Part shown: piece after piece, positions 1 to 7,246 of the stretch
How positions within the stretch are numbered: the stretch's first letter is position 1
Layout: the number at the start of each line of letters is the position of its first letter
Source of the DNA: Methanobacteriota archaeon
GTDB lineage: Archaea > Halobacteriota > Methanomicrobia > Methanomicrobiales > Methanospirillaceae
DNA length: 64,000 nt
Assembly: GCA_029547145.1 (NCBI GenBank)
Contig: JAKPPV010000003.1
Location: 16,213-80,212, forward strand
Reading direction: 5' to 3'
Notes under the pieces: model-generated
The model's input: the letters and a program-made list of their open reading frames with translations, nothing else
The model's database searches: none
Told to the model about the DNA's origin: nothing
Program-made: the position numbers and the translations under genes

Positions 1-420
1 GAGCTCCGCGAAGATCAGCGCGCGCAGCTCCTCCGCCGGCATCCCGGGGGCGGTCCGGAGGAACCGCCGCCGGAGGGCCAGTCCCGCCGCGATGAACGAC
101 TCCGGGTCGGACGGCACGGTCACCGCCAGGACGAGACGGTCCCCGAAGGCCTCCGCCGCCGCCCGGAACCGCTCCGCCGCGCCGGGGGCCGGGAGCAGCC
201 AGAGCGCGACCGGCAGGTGGGAGGGTACCGACCGGGCGAGGCGTTCGAGCCCGGCGGGGGTGAGGCCCGAAGGGGCCAGGATCAGTACACACGCCAGCGT
301 GTCCGAGAAGTCCGCCGGCCCGGACGAGAGGGGCACGGTCATCGCGGGCCCGAGGAGGCGGGCGAGGAGCCCGGCGGAATCCGCCCCGTCGCGATCGTGG
401 AGGACCAGGGTTCGGACCAT
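1..420 (-). CDS. Hypothetical protein, 3' end outside the window
   Basis: An open frame begins with ATG at 420 and runs off the left edge without a stop, giving at least 140 residues (start MVRTLVLHDRDGADSAGLLA). The visible part is rich in Ala, Leu, Arg and Pro. A weak alternation of short hydrophobic strands and helices (ACVLILAPSG, PVALWLLPAP) would suit an alpha/beta Rossmann- or flavodoxin-like fold, but no motif identifies a family. It is transcribed away from the PAS gene that starts 90 bp downstream on the other strand. Reading-frame purity is good, so I treat it as a real gene of unknown function. Confidence 0.6.
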   Translation of the reverse strand, partial: MVRTLVLHDRDGADSAGLLARLLGPAMTVPLSSGPADFSDTLACVLILAPSGLTPAGLERLARSVPSHLPVALWLLPAPGAAERFRAAAEAFGDRLVLAVTVPSDPESFIAAGLALRRRFLRTAPGMPAEELRALIFAEL

Positions 421-509
421 GTGAGAGCGGATGTCTCCGGAGATGATGAAACATGCGGCGATTCTGCCGGGGACCAAACCAATATGCCCCGGGAACTCCA
501 TTGATCGTC

Positions 510-1124
510 ATGGAGATCGCCGGGGAGGGGAGAGGAACGGGTGGGCTCTACGAGCGGACCTTCCAGACCATCGACCATCCCGTCTTCGTGATCGCGGACG
601 ACGGCAGGATCGTGGTGGCGAACCGCGCGACCGGCGAGCTGCTCGGGCAGGACGCAGCGGGACTGGCCGGGCGCCGCTGTCACGAGGTCTTCCACGGGCG
701 AACGGACTTCATCGATGAATGCCCCTTCCGACGGGCATGCAGGTCCGGCCGGCGCGAGAGGACGGTGGTCCATCTGGGGCCGCGCTGGTTCGTCGCCGCG
801 ATCGAACCCCTCGAGACGGGCGGAGCGGTCCACACCCTGCTCGAGATCACCCGCCTGCGCGAGACCGAGGCGATGCTCACGGGGTTCCTGACCGATGCCG
901 TCCTCCGTCTCGCCCGTCCCACCGGGGTGATCGCGGAGACCCTCTCGAGCCTCGCGGACGACCTGGAGAGCGGGCGTCTCACCCCGGAAGAGGTCGCACT
1001 CGCCCTCCGGTGCGAGGCGGCGGGGGCCCGGGGGCTCACCGCCACGATCAACGCGCTCAAGAACTCCGTCGCGGGAGAGATGCACGAACTCCCCGAGGAC
1101 TACCGCCGTTTCCTGTTGCAATGA
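510..1124 (+). CDS. PAS-domain signalling protein without a kinase domain
   Basis: Predicted cytoplasmic sensor of 204 residues. A PAS domain occupies roughly residues 12-115 (FQTIDHPVFVIADDGRIVVANRAT). It carries the Cys-containing CHEVFHGR...ECPF segment seen in PAS domains that may bind redox or metal ligands. The C-terminal 80 residues are helical and resemble a dimerisation/histidine-phosphotransfer stalk, but no HATPase domain follows. ATG 510 is preferred over the longer frame from 453 because the PAS fold starts just after it. The next gene begins 5 bp after the stop, so the pair is very likely one transcript and one pathway. Ligand unknown. Confidence 0.75.
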   Translation: MEIAGEGRGTGGLYERTFQTIDHPVFVIADDGRIVVANRATGELLGQDAAGLAGRRCHEVFHGRTDFIDECPFRRACRSGRRERTVVHLGPRWFVAAIEPLETGGAVHTLLEITRLRETEAMLTGFLTDAVLRLARPTGVIAETLSSLADDLESGRLTPEEVALALRCEAAGARGLTATINALKNSVAGEMHELPEDYRRFLLQ

Positions 1125-1128
1125 TCGG

Positions 1129-1683
1129 ATGACCCGCCTGATCAGCGAGGCCGAACTCGGCTCAAAGCAGCTCTTCCTGGTCCTCTCGCCCCCCGACCAG
1201 CTCCGCGAGCAGAACCTGGCCCTGACCGGAGAACTGCTCGCGGCGGGATACCGGGTCTGTGTGATCACCACCAACTACCCCTACCGGGTACTCTTGCGGC
1301 TCTACGCTTCGGCCGGGCTCGACCTGGACCGGATCGACTTCATCGACGCGATCACGCCGTACGCGCTCGGGGCGATGCCCCCGCCTGATTCCCGGTGCCG
1401 CTTCATCCAGTCCCCGACGGACCTGACCGGGATCGGGATCGGTGTCACCGAGCTCCTGGCGGCCCATCCGGGGGAGCAGACCTGCATCCTGATCGACTCG
1501 GTCTCGACCATGCTGATCTACCTCTCACCAACGAGCCTCTCCAAGTTCATCCACTTCGTCGCGAACCGGCTCCGCCTCCTCGACCACTCGGGGATCTTCC
1601 TCGCCGTGGAGCGGGGGCTCGACCCGATGCTCCTCACCCAGCTCGTCACCTTCGTCGATGCGACGATCGAGGGGCAGGTCTAG
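1129..1683 (+). CDS. RecA/KaiC-fold protein lacking Walker A (DUF7504-like)
   Basis: This 184-residue protein reads as a degenerate RecA/KaiC-type alpha/beta domain. It has a first strand (KQLFLVLSPP), a second strand ending in TTNYPY, and a Walker-B-like strand TCILIDSVSTMLIY near residues 120-133. No GxxxxGK[ST] loop precedes it, so ATP hydrolysis is doubtful. Such proteins accompany PAS and response-regulator genes in haloarchaea and Methanomicrobiales and are thought to be signalling partners. That fits its position 5 bp behind the PAS gene. The family name is from memory and tentative; the missing P-loop is directly visible. Confidence 0.6.
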   Translation: MTRLISEAELGSKQLFLVLSPPDQLREQNLALTGELLAAGYRVCVITTNYPYRVLLRLYASAGLDLDRIDFIDAITPYALGAMPPPDSRCRFIQSPTDLTGIGIGVTELLAAHPGEQTCILIDSVSTMLIYLSPTSLSKFIHFVANRLRLLDHSGIFLAVERGLDPMLLTQLVTFVDATIEGQV

Positions 1684-1690
1684 CCGCGCT

Positions 1691-1700
1691 TTTTTATACA
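1691..1700 (+). promoter_or_regulatory. TATA box of the Grx-TrxR gene
   Basis: TTTTTATACA sits about 26 nt before ATG 1722, the spacing expected from an archaeal TATA centre to the transcription start. The mRNA should therefore begin at or within a few bases of the start codon (leaderless). The element lies just after the stop of the preceding gene, so this gene probably has its own promoter. Confidence 0.5.
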
Positions 1701-1721
1701 GGGGTGCAGAACCTGCTCCTC

Positions 1722-2876
1722 ATGCCGAAGGTGGTCGTCTACTTCACCGAGAACTGCCCGTACTGTCGCATGGTCAAGGCGTTCCTCGACCAGCGGAAGG
1801 TCCCGTACCGAGCGGTCAACGTCGGGACGGACCGCCAGGCCGCACGCGAGATGATCGAGCGTTCCGGGCAGTACGGAGTGCCGGTCACCGTGGTCGACGA
1901 GGAGGTGATCGTCGGCTACGACGCGAAGAGGCTGGGGGAGCTCTTCGGGGAGGACCGGCAGGAGACCTCCCTCGACGTCCTGATCGTGGGTGCCGGACCG
2001 GCGGGGCTGACGGCGGGCGTCTACTGCGCCCGCAAGGGCCTCCGGACCCTGATCATCTCGACGACGATCGGGGGCCAGGCCCTCGAGTCCTGGGCGATCG
2101 AGAACTACATGGGCTTCCGGATGATCAAGGGGGAGGACCTGATGCACCGGTTCGAAGAGCAGGTCCGTGCGCAGAACATCCGGCTGGAACTGGACCGGGT
2201 GACCGGCGTCACCCGGGAGGACGGCCGGTTCCGGGTCACCACCGAGGGCAACAGGGCCTTCAAGGCAACATCCCTGATCGTCGCCTCGGGCAGGCATCCG
2301 AAGTCGCTCGGTGTCGCCGACGAGCACCGCTTCCTCGGGCGGGGGCTCTCGGTCTGCGCCACCTGCGACGGACCCCTCTTCCGCGACAAGCGCGTCGCGG
2401 TGATCGGCGGTGGCAACGCCGCCGTCCAGATCGCGAACGAGCTCGCCGGGATCGCGGCGCACGTGGACGTGGTCGTCCGATCCGATTTCAGAGCGGACGC
2501 CGCCGACGTCAGCCGGCTCGTGGAGAAGGCGAACGTCACCGTCCACCGGGGATGGGAGGTCGCAGCACTCCACGGGGACGCCTTCCTCTCGGGCCTCACG
2601 ATCCGGGAGCGGAATACCAGCCGCGAGGTCCGGCTCGACGAGGACGGGGTCTTCGTCGATATCGGCTGGGAACCGAACACCGATTTCCTCGGCGGTCTCG
2701 TCCAGCTGAACGAGAGGAACGAGATCGTCGTGGACGAGAACTGCCACACCAGCATCCCCGGACTCTACGCCGCCGGCGATGTCACGAGCATCCACTCCGA
2801 CCAGATCATCATCGCGGCCGGAGAGGGGGCGAAGGCCGCGCTCGAGGCCTTTGCCTGGGTCAGGTCGCAGGGGTAG
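1722..2876 (+). CDS. trxB: Glutaredoxin-thioredoxin reductase fusion
   Basis: A 384-residue flavoprotein with two parts. Residues 1-78 are a glutaredoxin-like domain with CPYC at 12-15 and the TVPxx-type loop YGVPVTVV. From about residue 84 follows a complete TrxR: FAD-binding VGAGPAGLTAG, redox CATC at 212-215, NAD(P)H-binding GGGNAAVQ, and the C-terminal FAD motif YAAGDVTS. The reductase would pass electrons from NAD(P)H or another donor to the CATC disulfide, and the attached Grx domain may be its built-in acceptor. ATG 1722 matches the TATA spacing and the Grx domain start; the longer upstream frame shadows the preceding gene. No thioredoxin gene lies nearby. Confidence 0.88.
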   Translation: MPKVVVYFTENCPYCRMVKAFLDQRKVPYRAVNVGTDRQAAREMIERSGQYGVPVTVVDEEVIVGYDAKRLGELFGEDRQETSLDVLIVGAGPAGLTAGVYCARKGLRTLIISTTIGGQALESWAIENYMGFRMIKGEDLMHRFEEQVRAQNIRLELDRVTGVTREDGRFRVTTEGNRAFKATSLIVASGRHPKSLGVADEHRFLGRGLSVCATCDGPLFRDKRVAVIGGGNAAVQIANELAGIAAHVDVVVRSDFRADAADVSRLVEKANVTVHRGWEVAALHGDAFLSGLTIRERNTSREVRLDEDGVFVDIGWEPNTDFLGGLVQLNERNEIVVDENCHTSIPGLYAAGDVTSIHSDQIIIAAGEGAKAALEAFAWVRSQG

Positions 2877-2914
2877 GGGGGACGGGATGGGAGGGGAAGT
2901 CGGGCGCCCCTCCC

Positions 2915-4693
2915 CTAGAGCCCGTTGAAGAGCGTCACGACGTCGGCGAAGTCGATCCGGCCGTTCCGGTTGAAGTCGAATGCGTTCACCGGCTCGTTAT
3001 CCGCGATCCAGTCCATCTGGTTGAAGTAGAGGACGACGTCCGCGAAGTCCTTCCGGCCGTTCCCGTTCACGTCATCGAAGAGGCCGTCGCGATCGGTGTC
3101 CGAGGGGAGACCGGAACCGCCCGGTATCGCGACGACCGCCGTCGTGGGTATGGGGGTGGGCGTCCTCGTCACCGTCGGGGTGGGGGTGGGCGTCTTCGTC
3201 ACCGTCGGGGAGGGGGTGGGCGTCTTCGTCGGTGTCGGCGCGTACGGGGAGGCGATCGGAAGGGCATCGACCTGGCCCGCGAACTCGAAGGGCTCATCGC
3301 AGAACCCGTCGCCGTCCCCGTCTCCGTGGGTCTCGGAGAACCCGTTCCCCGAGGGCTTCGCCCAGTAGTTACCTCCGATGTACGGCCCGCCGATGATGTT
3401 CGGCCCGGTCCTCCGCGAGACCGAGAACGAGTTGCCCGTCGAGGAGCCGACCACCTTCACGTTGTCGCCCTGGTTCATGAACCGGTTGTTGTAGGCCACG
3501 TTGCCATGCGCGTCCGAGATCCAGATCCCGCAGTTCGAATGGCCCTGGATACGGTTGCCGACGATGCTGACGCCGGTCACACCCCGGTAGAGGACGATCC
3601 CGGCAAAGAGGTTGCCCTCGATCGTGCAGCCCTCGATCCGGCCCAGGCCGACCCCGGGGTCGATGTAATAGACGCCGTAGCCCCAGCCCGAGATCTTCAT
3701 GTTCTTCACGGTCACGTCCGGGATGCCGTTGATGAAGATCCCGGCGGTTGCCGCAGACTGACCATTCCCTCCGAGGCGATAGCCGCGACCGTCGATCGTC
3801 ACCCCCGGCGTCTTCACCTCGATGCAGACCACGTCGTTCCGGTTCACCAGGTCACCGGTCAGGTAGTAGTTGCCGGGGGTCGTGATCACCCGCGGACCCG
3901 AGATCGCGAACGGGTTCTGGGTCGGGGTGGGGGTGGTCGTCACCGGTGTGCCTTTCGAGAGGTAGGGTGTGATCGCCGCGTAGAACCGGTCCGCGATCTT
4001 CCTCTCCCCCGACTCGTCGGGGTGGATGTACCGCGGCGCCTGGTTGTCCGCCCTCCCATCGTACCCCGAGTAGAGGTCGACCACGATGATCCGCGAGGTC
4101 GAGGTCGAGCGTGCGGAGGCCCACGACGGCAGCTGGTTGTTGAACTCGATCAGGCCCGAGTTGACGTTCCGGTAGCTGTCGCCGGTGGGAGGCAGTTTCG
4201 CCAGGACGATCGTGATCCGGGGGTTCTTCGCACGGAGGGTGTTCACAACCCCGTTCAGGTTCGAGAAGCGGGTCGACATCGGTGTCTGGGCGAGGACGTC
4301 GTTCGTGCCGAGCAGCACGAGGGCCATGTCCGGGTTGTACCCGGCGAGCCAGGTCGAGAGCTGTCCCCCGGTACCGACTCCGTTCAGGATCCCCCCGATC
4401 GTGTACCCCCCGTGCCCCTCGTTGTCCTTGTCGAAACTGACGGGAAAGTTCGGCACGTTCCAGGAGCCGACGAAGTCGACGTCGTAGCCGTTCGAGCGGA
4501 GCTTGTTCCAGAGCCAGTACCGGTAGGTCGGGTGCATACCGCCGTCGTCCGTGTCGAGCATCCCCTTCGTCAGCGAGTCCCCGAGCGGGACGATCCGGGT
4601 CGTGGCGTCCGCGGCCCCGACGAGGAGGAACAGCAGAATCAGCGCGGCCAGGAACGGCCACAGTGGGCGCCCGATGGAGGCCCTGCAGGTCAT
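2915..4693 (-). CDS. Secreted SGNH hydrolase - parallel beta-helix - dockerin protein
   Basis: A 592-residue extracellular protein in four parts. Residues 1-31 are a signal peptide (basic start, then LWPFLAALILLFLLVGAADA). Next is an SGNH/GDSL esterase with PLGDSLTKG, LLGTNDV and the terminal DxxH-type YIHPDESG. A NosD-like right-handed beta-helix starting near PFAISGPRVI follows. After a Pro-Thr linker come two Asp/Asn-rich EF-hand-like repeats (DTDRDGLFDDVNGNGRKDFAD and DFNRNGRIDFADVV) typical of dockerin. It probably deacylates or binds extracellular polysaccharide. ATG 4693 fits the signal peptide and a TATA-like TTTATCC at 4731-4740; the longer frame starts upstream of that promoter. Confidence 0.85.
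   Translation of the reverse strand: MTCRASIGRPLWPFLAALILLFLLVGAADATTRIVPLGDSLTKGMLDTDDGGMHPTYRYWLWNKLRSNGYDVDFVGSWNVPNFPVSFDKDNEGHGGYTIGGILNGVGTGGQLSTWLAGYNPDMALVLLGTNDVLAQTPMSTRFSNLNGVVNTLRAKNPRITIVLAKLPPTGDSYRNVNSGLIEFNNQLPSWASARSTSTSRIIVVDLYSGYDGRADNQAPRYIHPDESGERKIADRFYAAITPYLSKGTPVTTTPTPTQNPFAISGPRVITTPGNYYLTGDLVNRNDVVCIEVKTPGVTIDGRGYRLGGNGQSAATAGIFINGIPDVTVKNMKISGWGYGVYYIDPGVGLGRIEGCTIEGNLFAGIVLYRGVTGVSIVGNRIQGHSNCGIWISDAHGNVAYNNRFMNQGDNVKVVGSSTGNSFSVSRRTGPNIIGGPYIGGNYWAKPSGNGFSETHGDGDGDGFCDEPFEFAGQVDALPIASPYAPTPTKTPTPSPTVTKTPTPTPTVTRTPTPIPTTAVVAIPGGSGLPSDTDRDGLFDDVNGNGRKDFADVVLYFNQMDWIADNEPVNAFDFNRNGRIDFADVVTLFNGL
3151..3240. repeat. Three 30-bp tandem repeats encoding the Pro-Thr linker
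   Basis: Three consecutive 30-bp units (3151-3180, 3181-3210, 3211-3240), differing at a few bases, encode the PTPTVTKTPT-type linker between the beta-helix and the dockerin domain of the overlapping gene on the minus strand. Such repeats expand and contract by slippage, so linker length probably varies between strains. Confidence 0.85.
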
Positions 4694-4790
4694 CGCACGA
4701 TCACCACACGTACTCCTGCCGCCTGCCGCCGGATAAAACCTCTTGCCGGGAACCGGCAGGCTTGTATCGCCCCCCCGCGCATCCTGGTCC

Positions 4791-5588
4791 ATGCAGAGTC
4801 GGTTGAAGGAGGCGCTCGGCCTCCGGTTCGAGCCGGTCGCGGTCCTGCTCCGGGACGAGCGGCCAGAGGGCGCCGTCGGGTTCGCGCCCGGGCGGCGCGG
4901 GTGCGTGATGTGGCTTTTCGCACAGGCGGCCCTCGGCAGGACGGCGGCGATCTCCCGCGAGACGGCCGGTTGCCCCGGCGGGCTCGTCGGGCTCGGGTTC
5001 GAGACGGGGTTCGAGGACCCGGAGCGCCACTCCTACTTCCTCAGCTGCGGAGTCGAGGGGACGGGGGCGCCCGTGCGGCTGGTCGAAGAAGCCCGCGCGA
5101 TGCCCGCGTCGCCGGGAAGGGAGCATCTCCTCCACGGCGAGCGGTACTGGCGCGACCCGGCGGCGGCACGGGCGTTCCTCGACGGCCTGCCGACGCTGTC
5201 CGCCCCTCCCGCCTGGGTGGTCCTGGTCCCGCTCCCGGCCGTCCCCGTGGGCGAGGAGCCGGCGGCGGTCGTCTTCATCGCCGACGGCGCCGGCATCTCG
5301 GGCCTGGTCACCCTCGCCCACTACCGCCACCCCGCCGCCGACGGGGTGATCGTCCCGCCCGGCGCCGGTTGCATGCAGTTCTTTCTCTGGCCCCTCGCCG
5401 AGGCGACGCGGGAGCACCCGCGGGCGGTGATCGGGATGACCGACCCCTCCGCGCGGGTCGCGACGAAGCGCCTCCTCGGCACGGAGGTCCTCACCTTCGC
5501 CGTCCCCTGGAGCCGGTACCTCGAGTTCGAGGAGGACGTCGCCGGCTCGTTCCTCGAGACCGCACAATGGAGGGAGCTGATCGGGTAG
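4791..5588 (+). CDS. DUF169 family protein
   Basis: A 265-residue soluble protein. The pattern of LRFEPVAVLL, the central GCVMWLFAQA segment, Cys-rich turns (AGCPGG, LSCGVEG, GAGCMQFF) and the end IGMTDPSARVATK is that of DUF169, common in methanogens and anaerobes and of unknown biochemistry. ATG 4791 is chosen because the family begins with a helix just before LGLRFEPVAV; the frame is open further upstream but overlaps the divergent promoter. It is transcribed divergently from the secreted hydrolase 97 bp away. The conserved cysteines suggest metal or cofactor binding, which is inference. Confidence 0.75.
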   Translation: MQSRLKEALGLRFEPVAVLLRDERPEGAVGFAPGRRGCVMWLFAQAALGRTAAISRETAGCPGGLVGLGFETGFEDPERHSYFLSCGVEGTGAPVRLVEEARAMPASPGREHLLHGERYWRDPAAARAFLDGLPTLSAPPAWVVLVPLPAVPVGEEPAAVVFIADGAGISGLVTLAHYRHPAADGVIVPPGAGCMQFFLWPLAEATREHPRAVIGMTDPSARVATKRLLGTEVLTFAVPWSRYLEFEEDVAGSFLETAQWRELIG

Positions 5589-5635
5589 CGGGATCAACCC
5601 TTTCCCCGATCCGGGGGTGGGCCCCTTCGCTCGTT

Positions 5636-5725
5636 CACGCAGGCACCGTGGGGCTCACCGTCACCGATGCAGACGGGACGCCCGGTACGGCGACGGCGAC
5701 AGGGTTCGTGAAGGTCCCGGGATAC
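5636..5725 (+). pseudogene. Remnant of a PKD-domain coding sequence
   Basis: Read in the frame starting at 5636, about 30 codons give HAGTVGLTVTDADGTPGTAT followed by a TGFVKV strand. This is the closing strand pair of a PKD domain, normally HTYxxAGTYTVTLTVTDxxG. No start codon, signal peptide or first half of the domain precedes it, and the DUF169 stop is 47 bp upstream. It looks like the tail of a surface-protein gene lost by deletion. Because it is so short, chance resemblance cannot be excluded. PKD domains do occur in an intact gene near the right edge of the window. Confidence 0.4.
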
Positions 5726-5767
5726 AGAAGAAAAGCCCCGAGGGGGGGGGTGACTGGAAGGGAGGGA

Positions 5768-7246
5768 CTACCGGCGCACGTCCGGGGACGGGGCGGGGGT
5801 GGACGCCGCCTCCTCGTCCTTCTTCCGGTACGCCTCGAGCAGCAGGGACGTGACGTTCCGCACCGGGAGGTCCGTGTGTCCCGCGATGTGGAACTCGCAG
5901 AACGGGCAGGATGAGATCACCTGTTCAGCCCCCGTCGCCGCGATCGCCTCCCGGCGGAGCTCGCCGAGCGCCGCCGCCACCTCGGGCCTCCCGGACTTCA
6001 CCCCGCCGCCCGAACCGCAGCAGCGGGCCGGCATCTCGACCAGGTCGGCGACCTGCCGGATGAACGCCCGGGGCTGCTCGGAGATCCCCTGGCCCCGGAG
6101 CAGGTGGCAGGGGTCGTGGTAGGTGACCGTGAGGGGGAGGCGCGCCGGCGGCTCGATCCCGAACTCGGTGAGCACCTCGTTGATGTCCATCACCCGGAAC
6201 GGCAGGTCCTCGTAGTCGTTCTTCAGGGTCGCCCCGCACCCGGCGCACATCGTCATCACGATCGGGTACGGCGCGAAGGCCTCCCGGTTGACCGCCTTGA
6301 GCCTGGGGAGATCGTCGAGCTGGCCCGTCCGGATCAGGGGAGAGCCGCAGCAGACCTGCGCCATCGGCACGACCACGCGGATCCCGTTGCGCCGCAGCAC
6401 CTCGATCGCGTCCAGCGCCGTCCGGGGCAGGCGCATGGAGTACATGCAGCCGACGAAGAACGCGACCTCGCCCCGGACCGGTCCGTACGGCTCGATCACC
6501 GGGTCGATCCGCTCGAAGAGCGGCGTCTCCGTCCGCACCACCGACCGGCCCGTCGTCCGGACGAGGTCCGCGACCTCCCGGTGGCGGGGGAGGGTGAAGC
6601 CCCGGCGGTTCGCCTCCGCCCGGAGCCGCTCGATCGCCTTGCCCATGATCCGGATCTCCTTCGGGCAGGCCTCGTAGCAGGCATGGCAGGAGGTGCAGTT
6701 GAAGAGCCCGTCGTCCCTCGCCTGGACCACCCGGTCCCCGGCATCGCGCGGGTCGAGCTGGAGCCGCTCGAGCTGCCGCATCGCGGTCGGGCCGGCGAAG
6801 TCGCTCACCGCGACCGCCGGGCAGACGGAGATGCAGGAGCCGCACTCGACGCAGTCGCAGAGGTCCTTCATCTCCTCCACCGTCCCGCGGTCGGGCAGGT
6901 CGGAAGAGTCCCCGGGGACCAGCGCCGCGATCCGCTCGATCCGCGGGACCAGGTCGACCACCAGGTCCCGGACCACCGGCAGGTCGAGCGGCTCGATCGA
7001 GTCCCCGTCCGCCACCGGGGTCATGCAGGCGAGGGCCGGCTTCCCGTTCACCCGCACGGCGCACGACCCGCACTGGCCCGAGCCGCAGCAGTAGCGGTAG
7101 GCGAGGGTCGGGTCCTGCTCGTGGACGGCGTGGAGGGCGTGGAGCACCCGCGCCCCGTCGTGGACCTCGACCTCGTACGGGACGAGACGGGCCGGTTCAC
7201 CGGAGTCGGGGTCGAACCGCGAGACCCGGATCGTCATCCGGCTCAT
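5768..7246 (-). CDS. tfrB: CoM/CoB-dependent fumarate reductase, iron-sulfur subunit B
   Basis: Catalytic partner of TfrA, 492 residues. It oxidises CoM-SH and CoB-SH to the heterodisulfide while fumarate is reduced to succinate for biosynthesis. Order of motifs: a plant-type [2Fe-2S] site (CCGSGQCGSC, then a distant Cys), two [4Fe-4S] sites (CDCVECGSCISVCP and CTSCHACYEACP), then two HdrB/HdrD-type CCG repeats (VCCGSP and RCCGSGGG) that hold the thiol-handling cluster. ATG 7246 overlaps the tfrA stop (ATGA), indicating translational coupling. Upstream residues in the longer frame belong to tfrA in another frame. Cytoplasmic; length and layout match the methanogen enzyme. Confidence 0.93.
   Translation of the reverse strand: MSRMTIRVSRFDPDSGEPARLVPYEVEVHDGARVLHALHAVHEQDPTLAYRYCCGSGQCGSCAVRVNGKPALACMTPVADGDSIEPLDLPVVRDLVVDLVPRIERIAALVPGDSSDLPDRGTVEEMKDLCDCVECGSCISVCPAVAVSDFAGPTAMRQLERLQLDPRDAGDRVVQARDDGLFNCTSCHACYEACPKEIRIMGKAIERLRAEANRRGFTLPRHREVADLVRTTGRSVVRTETPLFERIDPVIEPYGPVRGEVAFFVGCMYSMRLPRTALDAIEVLRRNGIRVVVPMAQVCCGSPLIRTGQLDDLPRLKAVNREAFAPYPIVMTMCAGCGATLKNDYEDLPFRVMDINEVLTEFGIEPPARLPLTVTYHDPCHLLRGQGISEQPRAFIRQVADLVEMPARCCGSGGGVKSGRPEVAAALGELRREAIAATGAEQVISSCPFCEFHIAGHTDLPVRNVTSLLLEAYRKKDEEAASTPAPSPDVRR

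Noticed and set aside
3151..3240. Possible CRISPR-like repeats
   Set aside because: The 30-bp units have no spacers and lie in frame inside a coding sequence for a Pro-Thr linker.
1658..5914. A 1418-codon open frame on the plus strand
   Set aside because: It crosses several well-supported genes on both strands and its translation is Arg/Gly/Pro-rich low-complexity sequence, the usual shadow effect of very GC-rich DNA. Only a short PKD-like stretch in it looks meaningful.
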